Shown: positions 8,891-17,145 of the stretch, piece after piece
Layout: the number at the start of each line of letters is the position of its first letter
How positions within the stretch are numbered: the first letter of the stretch is position 1
NCBI GenBank assembly: GCA_002923375.1
Contig: BEIJ01000002.1
Location: 789,608-853,607 of the forward strand
DNA from: a bacterium HR33
Lineage (GTDB): Bacteria; Gemmatimonadota; Gemmatimonadetes; Gemmatimonadales; GWC2-71-9
Direction of reading: 5' to 3'
DNA length: 64,000 nucleotides
Program-made: the position numbers and the translations under genes
Notes under the pieces: model-generated
What the model was told of the DNA's origin: nothing
The model's database searches: none
The model's input: only the letters and a program-made list of their open reading frames with translations

Positions 8891-10236
8891 TGGTTCGCTC
8901 CCGCCTTAGGCACAACGGTGATAGTGAGACTGTTCTCGGGTACCAAGTAGGTGCGGGCCACTCTCTGGATATCGCTCCCGGTTACCGAGAGGTACTTGTC
9001 GAGCTCGGTGTGTATCTCGTCCAGGCTCGAGTGATAGTGGGCGTAATGCTGCAACTGCTGGGATACGCTCATGGTCGTCTGCATTCCGAAGATGGTAGCA
9101 GCCCGATGGTCGTTCCGCGCTTTGGTCACCTCTTCTTCGGAAACTCCCTGATCTCGGACCCGAGCCACTTCCGCCAGAAGCTGGTGCTCCAGCGCTTCCG
9201 CCGATACCCCCTGATTCGCGATGGCGAACACCAGTATCACACCCGGACCCCGCCGAGACTGGAACTGAGAACCCGCGCCGAAGGCGACTTTCGATTCCCG
9301 CACCAGACTCCGGTGCAGTCTCGAACTCTCTCCCCCACCCAGAATAGTGCTCAGGTGCTGGAGTGCCGGAGTGTCCCCGTGATCATGGGGAGGAGCCCGG
9401 TAGGCAATGATCACCGCAGGCAGATTGGCGTGCTGATCCTCCCAAGTCTTTCGCATCGGACCGGCGTCGAACCGGTAGCGACATTCCACGGGGGGCGGGT
9501 CTCGGCCTCTGGGAATGTCTCCGAAGTACTGCTGGATCAGCCGTTTCGCCTCCGCCGGGTCGAAATCACCTACGATCGTCAGGGTGGCGTTGTTGGGGGC
9601 ATAGTAAAGATCGAAAAAGGCTTGTACATCCTCCACCCGCGCCGCGTCGAGGTCGGCCATGGAACCTATCACACTGTGCGCGTAGGCGAAGCAATCGGTG
9701 GAATCGTAGAGCATCGCCATCCCTTCCACCAGCGCGGGAGCGTACGGTTGATTGTCGACCCTGAGCCGCCGCTCCTCTTTCACCGCCTGCCGCTGGTTCT
9801 CGAAATTCTCCGCCGTAATGGCCAGAGACCGCATGCGGTCGGCCTCGAGCCACAGGCCGAGGTTCAGTCGGTTCGCGGGCAAGGTCTCGAAATAGGCGGT
9901 GCGGTCCTCGTCGGTGGTGCCGTTCATCGTTCCCCCGGCCCGCTCGATGAGCTGGAAGTGCTCGCCCTTTTTCACGTGGGCCGAGCCCTGGAACATCATG
10001 TGCTCGAAGAGATGGGCGAAACCCGAGCGTCCTGGTCTCTCGTTGCGACTGCCCACATTGTACCAGACGTTGACCGTCACGATGGGCGTCGAGTGGTCTT
10101 CCGCCAAAATCACTCTCAAGCCATTGGGAAGGGTGTACTGCTCGTAGGCTATGCGCTGCAACGCCAGGACCGGAGCCCCAGACGGCGCCGCCAGCGCGAG
10201 CGCGACCAGGGGTACCATCAGGTGCCGGAGCTTCAT
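8887..10236 (-). CDS. M16-family zinc peptidase, catalytic subunit
   Basis: The frame is open further upstream, but ATG 10236 is preferred. It overlaps the symporter stop (ATGA), has an AGGAGG upstream and begins a clear signal peptide (MKLRHLMVPLVALALAA). The 449-residue protein carries the intact inverted zinc motif HLFEH followed by a distal Glu region (EADRMRSL...VKEERR), as expected for an active M16 peptidase. The second M16 domain includes the substrate-binding FQSRRGPG segment. A periplasmic or exported location is likely. It is translationally coupled to the inactive M16 homologue downstream, and the two probably form a complex. Confidence 0.93.
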   Translation of the reverse strand: MKLRHLMVPLVALALAAPSGAPVLALQRIAYEQYTLPNGLRVILAEDHSTPIVTVNVWYNVGSRNERPGRSGFAHLFEHMMFQGSAHVKKGEHFQLIERAGGTMNGTTDEDRTAYFETLPANRLNLGLWLEADRMRSLAITAENFENQRQAVKEERRLRVDNQPYAPALVEGMAMLYDSTDCFAYAHSVIGSMADLDAARVEDVQAFFDLYYAPNNATLTIVGDFDPAEAKRLIQQYFGDIPRGRDPPPVECRYRFDAGPMRKTWEDQHANLPAVIIAYRAPPHDHGDTPALQHLSTILGGGESSRLHRSLVRESKVAFGAGSQFQSRRGPGVILVFAIANQGVSAEALEHQLLAEVARVRDQGVSEEEVTKARNDHRAATIFGMQTTMSVSQQLQHYAHYHSSLDEIHTELDKYLSVTGSDIQRVARTYLVPENSLTITVVPKAGANQ

Positions 10237-11741
10237 GCCGAGACTACCTCCTCGGGAGGGGTGCTGAGACCGCGGCTTACGGCGAGCCATCTGCTAGTAT
10301 GTGCCCCATCCGGAGTCCGCGTCAAGAGCGAGACGATCACCAGCGTAGCGAGGTTCAATGCCAGACCCACCAGGCCTTCGTGAATGCCGAAAGGCCTGAG
10401 TTCCGGGAAGACGACCAACAACCCGGTGATCAGGGTGCCGATCACCAGACCGCTGACTACGCCCGCCGCCGTGGCACGGCGCCAGAGAAAGGCGGCATAG
10501 ACCGAAGGCGCGAGCTGTACGATCGCCCCGTAGGCCACCAGAAGTAGACCGACGAGAGACCTTCCGCTGGTCAGGGCTATGACGAATCCAACAACCCCCG
10601 TAACTAGTGCCACGCGGCGTATCAGAGTGCGGCGCTCCTCGTCGCCTACACGTTTTTGCGCAAGAGGCCGGTAAACGTCCTCTATGGCCATGGAGGCGGC
10701 ACCGTGAACCAAGGCGTCTCCGGTGGACATCGAGGCCGCCAGCGCCCCCGCGCAGAACAGGCCCACTACCAACTCGGGCATCCCGCTGGAAAGCACAATG
10801 TGAGGCATCACCGCGTCAGGCTGGGCGGGAGGGTTGGGATAGAGCACCCCGGCAAACCCGATCACAAACAGCGGAACCAGGAACACTTGGAAGGACGGGA
10901 AGAGAAAGATCGTTCTTCTGATGGTCGCCTCGTCCTTTGCGGCGAAAGCTTTCATGAAAAGATGCGGCCACATCATGAATCCCATCGCCGAAACCAATAT
11001 CGCCGAGCTGTAGGCCGCCGGGTCCCAGGGCGCGCCGTCAGGTCCGAGCCCCGGAGCGGTAAGCAGCTCCGGCCGCACCTGAGCAATCTGTTCGAACATG
11101 GGACCGATTCCTCCGTAAAGGCGATAGGGGAGATAGAGTCCCAGCGTCCAGGCGATGGCGATCATGAACACGCCTTGGAAAACATTGGTCCAGCCTACGC
11201 CCATCACTCCCGAGTGCCAGACGTACAGCAAAACCACCCCGTAGGCCGCCGCGGCGCCGAGCCATTGCGGTATATGCCCGGCCGTCACCTGCTCTATGAC
11301 AATGCCTGCACCTTTCATCTGGAGTGCGATGTAGGGCAGGCTCGCTATGACGCTTACGCTACCGGCTGCTATCGCTACCCAGCGGCTCTGGAACCGGTGC
11401 GCCAGCATCGACGCCTGGGTTACGTAGCCATGCACCCGGCCTACCCGCGCGGCCCAGGGCCCCAGGGCGAGGAAGGGAGCCATCCCCAGCACGCCGTAGG
11501 ACAGGATGTAGTATGCGGCACCTCCCCGGCTGTAAGCCCAACCGGGTCCTCCGAGGAAAGCAAACGCCGAGAAGATGCTGGCTCCGGTCACGAAGTACAT
11601 GAGGACGGTACCGAACCCGCGATCGCCCGCTACATATCCGGCAACCGAGCGCGAAGAACGCCTGGCCGGGATGATCCCCACCGCCAGATTGGCGAGCAAC
11701 CAGGCCGCTACTACCGCAGCCACTATCCGCCAGTCGCTCAT
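10233..11741 (-). CDS. Sodium:solute symporter (SSS family)
   Basis: This is a 502-residue polytopic membrane protein with about 13 hydrophobic segments. Features such as GDRGFGTVLMYFVTGASIFSAFAFLG and the GALAASMSTGDALVHGAA region are typical of SSS transporters; the latter carries the Ser residues of the Na2 site. ATG 11741 is chosen over the longer open frame because it forms an ATGA overlap with the DUF3311 gene. DUF3311 proteins are commonly encoded next to SSS transporters and may be a small subunit. The substrate cannot be read from sequence. The nearby D-amino-acid aminotransferase and peptidases suggest an amino or organic acid. Confidence 0.9.
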   Translation of the reverse strand: MSDWRIVAAVVAAWLLANLAVGIIPARRSSRSVAGYVAGDRGFGTVLMYFVTGASIFSAFAFLGGPGWAYSRGGAAYYILSYGVLGMAPFLALGPWAARVGRVHGYVTQASMLAHRFQSRWVAIAAGSVSVIASLPYIALQMKGAGIVIEQVTAGHIPQWLGAAAAYGVVLLYVWHSGVMGVGWTNVFQGVFMIAIAWTLGLYLPYRLYGGIGPMFEQIAQVRPELLTAPGLGPDGAPWDPAAYSSAILVSAMGFMMWPHLFMKAFAAKDEATIRRTIFLFPSFQVFLVPLFVIGFAGVLYPNPPAQPDAVMPHIVLSSGMPELVVGLFCAGALAASMSTGDALVHGAASMAIEDVYRPLAQKRVGDEERRTLIRRVALVTGVVGFVIALTSGRSLVGLLLVAYGAIVQLAPSVYAAFLWRRATAAGVVSGLVIGTLITGLLVVFPELRPFGIHEGLVGLALNLATLVIVSLLTRTPDGAHTSRWLAVSRGLSTPPEEVVSA

Positions 11742-11938
11742 CGCCGATTCTCCGCGAGATAGACCAGAAAGAAGACGATCCCCGCGCCGATCACCCAACC
11801 CACGACCCAGGCAAAGGAGAAGGGGAGGCCCAAGACCAAGGGGTAGACGGTATTGAAGGGGCGCACCCCGGGAAAGGTGACGGCGATGGCCATGAGAACG
11901 AAGTAGCAGGCGGCGAAGAGTCGTACCGCGGTGCGCAT
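11738..11938 (-). CDS. DUF3311-type small membrane protein
   Basis: This 66-residue protein has two hydrophobic helices separated by PFNTVYPLVLGLPF, and a short charged tail (AENRR). Size, topology and position immediately before an SSS symporter fit the DUF3311 family, which recurrently accompanies sodium:solute symporters. It starts 3 bases after the aminotransferase stop and overlaps the symporter start by 4 bases. A role as accessory subunit of the transporter is an inference from linkage. Confidence 0.8.
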   Translation of the reverse strand: MRTAVRLFAACYFVLMAIAVTFPGVRPFNTVYPLVLGLPFSFAWVVGWVIGAGIVFFLVYLAENRR

Positions 11939-11941
11939 GGC

Positions 11942-12781
11942 TCAGCGCGTCCGTTCCTTGAAGCGCTCCAGCAGGCGCTGTGCGATCGGCCCGGGCCTGC
12001 CGCCGCCTACCGCCTGGCCGTCCAAGCGCACCACCGGGAGGATCTCCACCGTGGTCCCGACTATGAAGATCTCTTCCGCCCTCGGCAGCTGATGGTAGTG
12101 CACCGGTACCTCTCGAGCTTCGATTCCTTCGTCGCGGCAGATCTCGAGCACCACGTCCCTGGTGATGGACGGAAGTATGTAATTGGTCTTGGGAGCGGTA
12201 CGCACCTCGCCGTCCAACACGAAGAAAACACTGGTGTGGCTCCCCTCCAGGACCACGCCGTCCCGTACCAGCAGCGCTTCCTGGGCTCCCAGGCGGCGGG
12301 CGCGCTGGTTCGCCAAGCAGTTAGCCAAGAGCTGCACCGACTTGATATCGCAGCGCGCCCACCTCGTGTCCGGCACCGTGATAGCGGCGATACCGATTGC
12401 CGGATCTCCTTTCGGAGCAAACCGACCCGCTTGGGCGTAAACCGTCGGCGGTACCGAGGGCTCCGGGAAGAAGTGGGTCCTAGGTGCCGCGCCCCGCGTG
12501 ACCTGGAGATACACTGTAGCATCGCCCCGCGAGAGCGAGTTCCTCTCTATCAGCTCCCGGCAAACGTGGGCCAGCGATTCGGAGTCCGCCCCTGCGATTT
12601 CCAGCTCTTCGAGACCGTAGCGCAGCCGGGCCAGATGAGGCTCCAGAGCAAAGAGCCGGCCTTCGTAGGATCGCACCACCTCGTACACCCCGTCCCCAAA
12701 GAGAAACCCCCGGTCATCCGGAGAAAGACGCACTTGCTCCTTGGGCAAGAACTGTCCGTTGAAATAGACGATCTGGTTCAT
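11942..12781 (-). CDS. dat: D-amino-acid aminotransferase (PLP fold type IV)
   Basis: The 279-residue protein has the class IV aminotransferase opening (FNGQFLPKEQVRLSPDDRGF, GDGVYEVVRSYEG). The PLP lysine lies in RWARCDIKSVQLLANCLA, which closely matches the RCDIKS motif of D-alanine aminotransferases rather than branched-chain enzymes. The later EGSHTSVFFV segment lines the cofactor site. It would interconvert D-amino acids and 2-oxoacids, for example supplying D-Glu or D-Ala for peptidoglycan. Four-amino-4-deoxychorismate lyase is the main alternative but is less likely. It lies 3 bases after the upstream gene in the same operon. Confidence 0.88.
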   Translation of the reverse strand: MNQIVYFNGQFLPKEQVRLSPDDRGFLFGDGVYEVVRSYEGRLFALEPHLARLRYGLEELEIAGADSESLAHVCRELIERNSLSRGDATVYLQVTRGAAPRTHFFPEPSVPPTVYAQAGRFAPKGDPAIGIAAITVPDTRWARCDIKSVQLLANCLANQRARRLGAQEALLVRDGVVLEGSHTSVFFVLDGEVRTAPKTNYILPSITRDVVLEICRDEGIEAREVPVHYHQLPRAEEIFIVGTTVEILPVVRLDGQAVGGGRPGPIAQRLLERFKERTR

Positions 12782-12784
12782 GGG

Positions 12785-13441
12785 CTAAATCCAATGCTCC
12801 CTGCCGCGCAAAGCCGGCGTGCCATAGCGGTTTCCCGTGCGTTGAACATAGCTGCGATAGCGCTCCTTGAGCTTCCGGTAGCGCCGGTCGCTGGTCCTGA
12901 GGGGGACATGAGGAAGGTCGATCAAGTATCGCTCGATCTCTCCGGCTCCGCGATCGCACCAGCGCCACCGGTCGGTCCCGGCCAGGCGCAGATCCGCCAG
13001 GGCATAGGCGGTGATCCGCGCTTCCCCATCGTCCACATAGGGTTCGTAATAACTGTACGCCAGAGAGCGAATCGAACGATAAACCGGACGCCGCCCCTGC
13101 AAGCCGTCGTCCCGGGACTTGCCCACCGCACCCCACCTGCGGGCTCGCCTAAAGACGAAGACCACGTGGTCCAATCCGTCGGCCGACTCCAGGTCCAAAA
13201 GAAGGGGAGGGTATCCGTGAAACTCCAGGATGGTGGCACAAGCCAGAGCCGCCTCGAGACAATGGGCGCGCTTGAACCGCACCACGCCCCGAAAAGATCG
13301 CACCGGCCGCCCGGATCCTCCGGAGTTGTAGGCTAGAGAGTGAAGCCACCTCTGCACCTCCTCCGGAGTGCGACAGCGGTCCACGATCTCCCGCTCCTGC
13401 GGGCCGAGCCGATCCCAAAGAACTCTCAGCGGGCGGTCCAT
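12785..13441 (-). CDS. Transglutaminase-like domain protein
   Basis: ATG 13441 gives 218 residues and overlaps the DUF423 stop by 16 bases; the longer open frame upstream is a shadow of DUF423. The protein has an RFKRAHCLEAALACATILE segment, then LDHVVFVFRR and GKSRDDGL. This gives an ordered Cys, His, Asp arrangement like that of transglutaminase-like or peptidase-like folds. A basic C-terminal tail follows. No closer family can be named. It is tightly packed with dat downstream (3 bases). Function unknown. Confidence 0.7.
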   Translation of the reverse strand: MDRPLRVLWDRLGPQEREIVDRCRTPEEVQRWLHSLAYNSGGSGRPVRSFRGVVRFKRAHCLEAALACATILEFHGYPPLLLDLESADGLDHVVFVFRRARRWGAVGKSRDDGLQGRRPVYRSIRSLAYSYYEPYVDDGEARITAYALADLRLAGTDRWRWCDRGAGEIERYLIDLPHVPLRTSDRRYRKLKERYRSYVQRTGNRYGTPALRGREHWI

Positions 13442-13809
13442 ATTCCCCAGGCCAAAGCGATCCAGCCGGCTATGAAGCATACACCGCCCAGCGGCGTGAC
13501 CGCGCCCCACCATCGCGCCCCGGTGAGCGCGAGCAGATACAGCGATCCGCTGAACAGTACTGTCCCGACGGCAAACGCCCAGCCCGCCCACACGGCCGCC
13601 GAAACCCCGAAGCGGCTGCTCGTCCAAGCTGCAGCAAACAGGCCCAAAGCGTGGTACATCTGGTACCTGACGGCGGTTTCGAACACTCCCAGCAGCTCGA
13701 CACTCAAGCGCCCCCGCAGGGCGTGCGCGCCAAAGGCACCCGCCGCTACGGATGTCGCCGCCGAAATGGCTCCCAGTAGCGCAAGCCACCTAACCGGATC
13801 CACTGTCAA
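13426..13809 (-). CDS. DUF423 family membrane protein
   Basis: This 127-residue protein has four hydrophobic helices and the hallmark DUF423 features GAFGAHALRGRL, AVRYQMYHALGLF and GSLYLLALTG. The TTG start at 13809 forms a TTGA overlap with the DUF2007 stop; a GTG at 13803 is an alternative start. The family is widespread, in the inner membrane and of unknown biochemical role. It overlaps the transglutaminase-like gene by 16 bases. Confidence 0.88.
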   Translation of the reverse strand: MTVDPVRWLALLGAISAATSVAAGAFGAHALRGRLSVELLGVFETAVRYQMYHALGLFAAAWTSSRFGVSAAVWAGWAFAVGTVLFSGSLYLLALTGARWWGAVTPLGGVCFIAGWIALAWGIWTAR

Positions 13810-14024
13810 CCTCCGGGCTCGTCCAGCGACTCCAGTACCATCCTCGCCTCCTCCAACCGCTCCCTCGCAACCAGCAGGCTGGCTCCCGGAGGTAACGGCC
13901 CCGTACCTATTCCCTCAGCCGATTGAATGACGTAGGGAATACCCGCCTGTTGCAGCAGGCCCGCTGCTATCTCGGCCTCTAGCCTCGTTCTGAAGGTCGC
14001 CACTACCACCGTATCGCCGGACAT
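13806..14024 (-). CDS. DUF2007 putative signal-transducing protein
   Basis: This 72-residue soluble protein reads VVVATFRTRLEAEIAAGLLQ...GIPYVIQSAEG...ASLLVARERLEEARMVLE. It matches the DUF2007 ferredoxin-like alpha/beta domain in both size and order. It appears to begin a new transcription unit or continue the long one, since it sits 48 bases downstream of the SLC13 transporter gene, and it overlaps DUF423. No partner or function is visible. Confidence 0.8.
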   Translation of the reverse strand: MSGDTVVVATFRTRLEAEIAAGLLQQAGIPYVIQSAEGIGTGPLPPGASLLVARERLEEARMVLESLDEPGG

Positions 14025-14049
14025 CTCGAGACCCGTTACTCCCTCAACT

Positions 14050-14125
14050 ACCCCACAGCATTACGGACACGGTCACGACCAAAATGTACCCCACAGCATT
14101 ACGGACACCGTGACGACCAAAATGG
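14050..14125. repeat. 38-bp tandem duplication at the 3' end of the transporter gene
   Basis: Two adjacent 38-base units (14050-14087 and 14088-14125) differ at only three positions. The unit encodes the last TM residues of the SLC13 transporter (ILVVTVSVMLWG). Because 38 is not a multiple of 3, the second copy is read out of frame and the protein ends in TFWS. Removing one copy would give a frame ending in LWGS. Confidence 0.85.
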
Positions 14126-15500
14126 ACGCGAAGTTCAAGGTCAGCCCGGCCCGGGCCATGTCTCCTGGACCTACAGCCCCGGAGCCGAAGACGATAGCAT
14201 TGGGCGGCGTCGCCACGGGCAGCATGAATGCCATGGACGCTCCCAAGGCGCCCGCAGCCATAAGGGGCAGCCCCGGAACTCCCAACCCGCCGGCCACTCC
14301 TGCGAGCAGTGGCATCCCCAGCGCCGCGGTCGCGGTGTTGCTGGTCAGTTCCGTGAGAAATACGAACAATGTGGTGCACGACAGCGCTATCAGTACCGGT
14401 GGAGCGCCCCTCAAGCCCTCCAACCTGGCTCCGATCCATTGGGTCAGGCCACTGGCTTCGAAAGCTCCCGCCAAGGCCAACCCGCCTCCGAACAACAACA
14501 GAATCCCCCAAGGGATCGTTCTGGCGGTGTCCCAATCCAGCGCGACCCGGTACCGAGATCGGGGCAGGGGAACCACGAACAGGAGCAACGCCGCGGCTAT
14601 GGCGATCGCCGGATCCGAGATCCCCGGTAAGAAATCGCTCAGCCCGGGAATCCGGACCGCTCCCAGGACTTTCGGCTCCCGGAAGATCCAGGCCAAAGCT
14701 GTCGCTCCGAAGATTCCCATCACGAACCGCTCGCCGAACTCCATGCGTCCCAGCGACGCGGCTTCGCGCCTGATGTGTTCTTCTAGACCGCTTACGGTAC
14801 CTCGGACGCCAAACGTCGTTACCAGAACGACCCAACAAATCAAACACATGACCAGTGCTACCGGTAATCCCAATACCATCCAGTCTCCGAAGCTCACTTC
14901 GCGTCCCAAAAGCTCCCTGGCGTTGGCTGCGAAAATGGCGTTGGGCGGCGTACCGATCAGAGTGGCCACCCCGCCGATGGAAGATCCATACGCGACAGCG
15001 AGCATCAAAGCGGTGGGAAAACCTCCCGAGCGCGATCCTCTGCCGGCGGTAACCGCCAGAGCGATGGGTAGCATCATGACCGCCGTTGCGGTGTTGGATA
15101 TCCACATGCTCACGGCGGCGGAGGCTAGCAAAAACGCCAGCACTACGCGCCGCGCCTCGACCCCCACCATACTTACCGCGGCCAGCGCCACTCTCCGGTG
15201 TAACTCCCATCGCTCCAAGGTGGCGGCCAGCAAAAATCCGCCCAAAAATAGGAAAATCACCGGATCTGCATAGGACGCGGTTACCTGGCCCAGCGGCCGC
15301 GCGCCGAGTAGCGGCAGAAAGACAATCGGCAAAAGCGCGGTGGCTTCCAGCGCGATGACTCCCGTGAGCCACCACAGGGCCATCCACGCCGCCAGACCCG
15401 CCACCCGCCAGGCAGCTTCCTCCATGCCCCCGGGGGGCGGTAGCACAAGGACGCCCAGCAGGCAAGCGGGTCCGCCCAGAAGCAGCGCGCTCCGCTTCAC
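14073..15500 (-). CDS. SLC13/DASS-type anion transporter
   Basis: The GTG at 15500 overlaps the amidohydrolase stop (GTGA), giving 475 residues. There are about 11-12 hydrophobic segments. The two family signatures are visible: SMWISNTATAVMMLPIALAV in the first half and FLTELTSNTATAALGMPLLA in the second, each with the SNT motif that binds Na+ and carboxylate. This supports a sodium-coupled carboxylate or sulfate carrier. As the last gene of the phenylacetate operon, it may import an aromatic or dicarboxylic acid substrate. The C-terminus is altered by the adjacent 38-bp duplication. Confidence 0.88.
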   Translation of the reverse strand: MKRSALLLGGPACLLGVLVLPPPGGMEEAAWRVAGLAAWMALWWLTGVIALEATALLPIVFLPLLGARPLGQVTASYADPVIFLFLGGFLLAATLERWELHRRVALAAVSMVGVEARRVVLAFLLASAAVSMWISNTATAVMMLPIALAVTAGRGSRSGGFPTALMLAVAYGSSIGGVATLIGTPPNAIFAANARELLGREVSFGDWMVLGLPVALVMCLICWVVLVTTFGVRGTVSGLEEHIRREAASLGRMEFGERFVMGIFGATALAWIFREPKVLGAVRIPGLSDFLPGISDPAIAIAAALLLFVVPLPRSRYRVALDWDTARTIPWGILLLFGGGLALAGAFEASGLTQWIGARLEGLRGAPPVLIALSCTTLFVFLTELTSNTATAALGMPLLAGVAGGLGVPGLPLMAAGALGASMAFMLPVATPPNAIVFGSGAVGPGDMARAGLTLNFASILVVTVSVMLWGTFWS

Positions 15501-16366
15501 CGCGGCGGGAAAAGCTCCATGGGGGTGATCCGGGTGGCTCTTTCTTTCAGCGATTCGGGGAGGGGCAGGGATAGAAACTGCTCCAGGTTCTCTCCCATTC
15601 CGTTCACTCCCGGACTGGGCCAATCGGTGCCCCAGAGCAGCCGCCCCTCCAGTTCCGCCAGCCGCGGGAAATACTCCAGCAGCCGTTTGGGGGGAATGCC
15701 CGAGAGCTCCAGATACACGTTGCGGTGGCGGCGCAGGATGAAAAACGCCTCGTCGCACCACAGGGGCCTGCCCCCGTGCGCCATGAGAATTACCAGATCC
15801 GGAAAGTCGATTGCCATGTCGTCCAGCTCCATCGGCCGCCCGTACTTGCACCGCGCCCCCGGGAACACCGAGGTGCCGGTGTGAACCATGACCGGCAGGC
15901 CGCGCTCCTCGCACCGGCGATAAATCCGGGCAAGGGCCTCCAGTCCCATGGTGTATGCGTTCGCAGGATAGAGCTGATGCGGGGGATGGATCTTGATACA
16001 GCGAATTCCCAGCCGCAGCAGCTCCTCCACCTGTCCCTCCGGATCGCGGGTAAAGCGCGGGTGGACGCCACCAAAGGGGAGCAGTCTATCGGGAGCCGCC
16101 TCCGCGTAGCGGGCGGCGAATTCGTTGGTCTCGTCGGTAAAGCCCATGACGTCGGGGCTGGGGTAGTTGATCAGTCCCACCCGCGCGATCCCGTCACGAT
16201 CCATGATCTCCAGCAGCGCCCGGGGATCGTCCATGAGAGCCAGCAGCCGCTCCCAGTGATCTTCCTTGCCACGCCGCATGACTTCGGCCACAGCCGGCTT
16301 CAGCTGCCGCCACGGCTGGATGTGGATATGGATATCGGTAACTCCGGGCCGCGCGGAAGAGTTCAT
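15497..16366 (-). CDS. Amidohydrolase 2 family metal-dependent hydrolase
   Basis: ATG 16366 overlaps the crotonase stop (ATGA) and gives 289 residues. The metal-site order is complete: TDIHIHIQPW (HxH), IKIHPPHQLYP, MVHTGTSVFPG, MAHGGRPLW and the late Asp in LLWGTDWPSPG. This is the ACMS-decarboxylase-like amidohydrolase 2 (PF04909) pattern for a TIM barrel. Members decarboxylate or hydrolyse aromatic-derived acids. Its place between paaF-like and SLC13 genes suggests a feeder reaction that delivers an aromatic acid into the pathway; the substrate is unknown. Confidence 0.85.
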   Translation of the reverse strand: MNSSARPGVTDIHIHIQPWRQLKPAVAEVMRRGKEDHWERLLALMDDPRALLEIMDRDGIARVGLINYPSPDVMGFTDETNEFAARYAEAAPDRLLPFGGVHPRFTRDPEGQVEELLRLGIRCIKIHPPHQLYPANAYTMGLEALARIYRRCEERGLPVMVHTGTSVFPGARCKYGRPMELDDMAIDFPDLVILMAHGGRPLWCDEAFFILRRHRNVYLELSGIPPKRLLEYFPRLAELEGRLLWGTDWPSPGVNGMGENLEQFLSLPLPESLKERATRITPMELFPPR

Positions 16367-17145
16367 CGGCCTTTGAAAACCGGAGCGCGCTTCTCCAGAA
16401 AGGCGCGAACTCCCTCCTCCTTGTCCTCCGACGAAAACGCCAAGCCGAACAGCGTGGTCTCGTGGCGCAGGCCCTCGTCGAGAGATGTCCGCACGCTGGC
16501 CCTCACCGCCCACTTGATCAGTTCCAGGGCCACGGGGCTCTTGCTGGCGATCTTCTCCGCCAGCGCTCGCACCCGCGGCATCAACTCCGCTGCGGGCACC
16601 ACCTCGTCCACCAACCCGATGCGCAGAGCTTCCGCCGCGTCTATCGGATCGCCGGTGTAGAGTAGCTTGAACGCGTTACCCAACCCGACTAGGCGGGGCA
16701 GGCGCTGCGTTCCGCCCCCTCCCGGAATGATCCCGAGATTGATCTCGGGCTGACCCAGCTTGGCCGTGTCCGCCGCGATCCGAATGTCACAGGCCATGGC
16801 CAGCTCGCAACCGCCTCCCAAGCAATAGCCGTTGATCGCGGCGATGATCGGCTTGGGAAAGGCGTCCACCGCCGCATAGACCGGCGAGGCCAACATGGCT
16901 CGGAACTGGTCCACCGGGGTGCGCCCTGCGAACTCGCCGATATCGGCACCCGCTATGAAAGCCTTGTCACCCGCTCCGGTGAGCACTACCACCCGCACCG
17001 CGGGATCGCCTTTCATCTGGTCGAGATAGGCCAGCAATTCGGAACGGGTTTCCGCGTTGAGCGCGTTGCGCTTCTCGGGGCGGTTGACCGTGAGCACGGC
17101 TACTCCGCCGCTTACCTCCTTCAGGACGTTTTTTCCTTCGGCCAT
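16363..17145 (-). CDS. paaF: Enoyl-CoA hydratase (PaaF-like)
   Basis: This 260-residue crotonase has both oxyanion-hole segments (AFIAGADIGEF; GYCLGGGCELAMACD) and the two catalytic Glu regions expected of a true hydratase, including GQPEINLGIIPGGGGTQRL. It ends with a typical VRAFLEKRAPVFKGR tail. It overlaps the dehydrogenase stop by 25 bases and the amidohydrolase start by 4. In phenylacetate breakdown it would hydrate 2,3-dehydroadipyl-CoA to 3-hydroxyadipyl-CoA, feeding the dehydrogenase encoded next to it. The paaF assignment rests on context. Confidence 0.85.
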   Translation of the reverse strand: MAEGKNVLKEVSGGVAVLTVNRPEKRNALNAETRSELLAYLDQMKGDPAVRVVVLTGAGDKAFIAGADIGEFAGRTPVDQFRAMLASPVYAAVDAFPKPIIAAINGYCLGGGCELAMACDIRIAADTAKLGQPEINLGIIPGGGGTQRLPRLVGLGNAFKLLYTGDPIDAAEALRIGLVDEVVPAAELMPRVRALAEKIASKSPVALELIKWAVRASVRTSLDEGLRHETTLFGLAFSSEDKEEGVRAFLEKRAPVFKGR

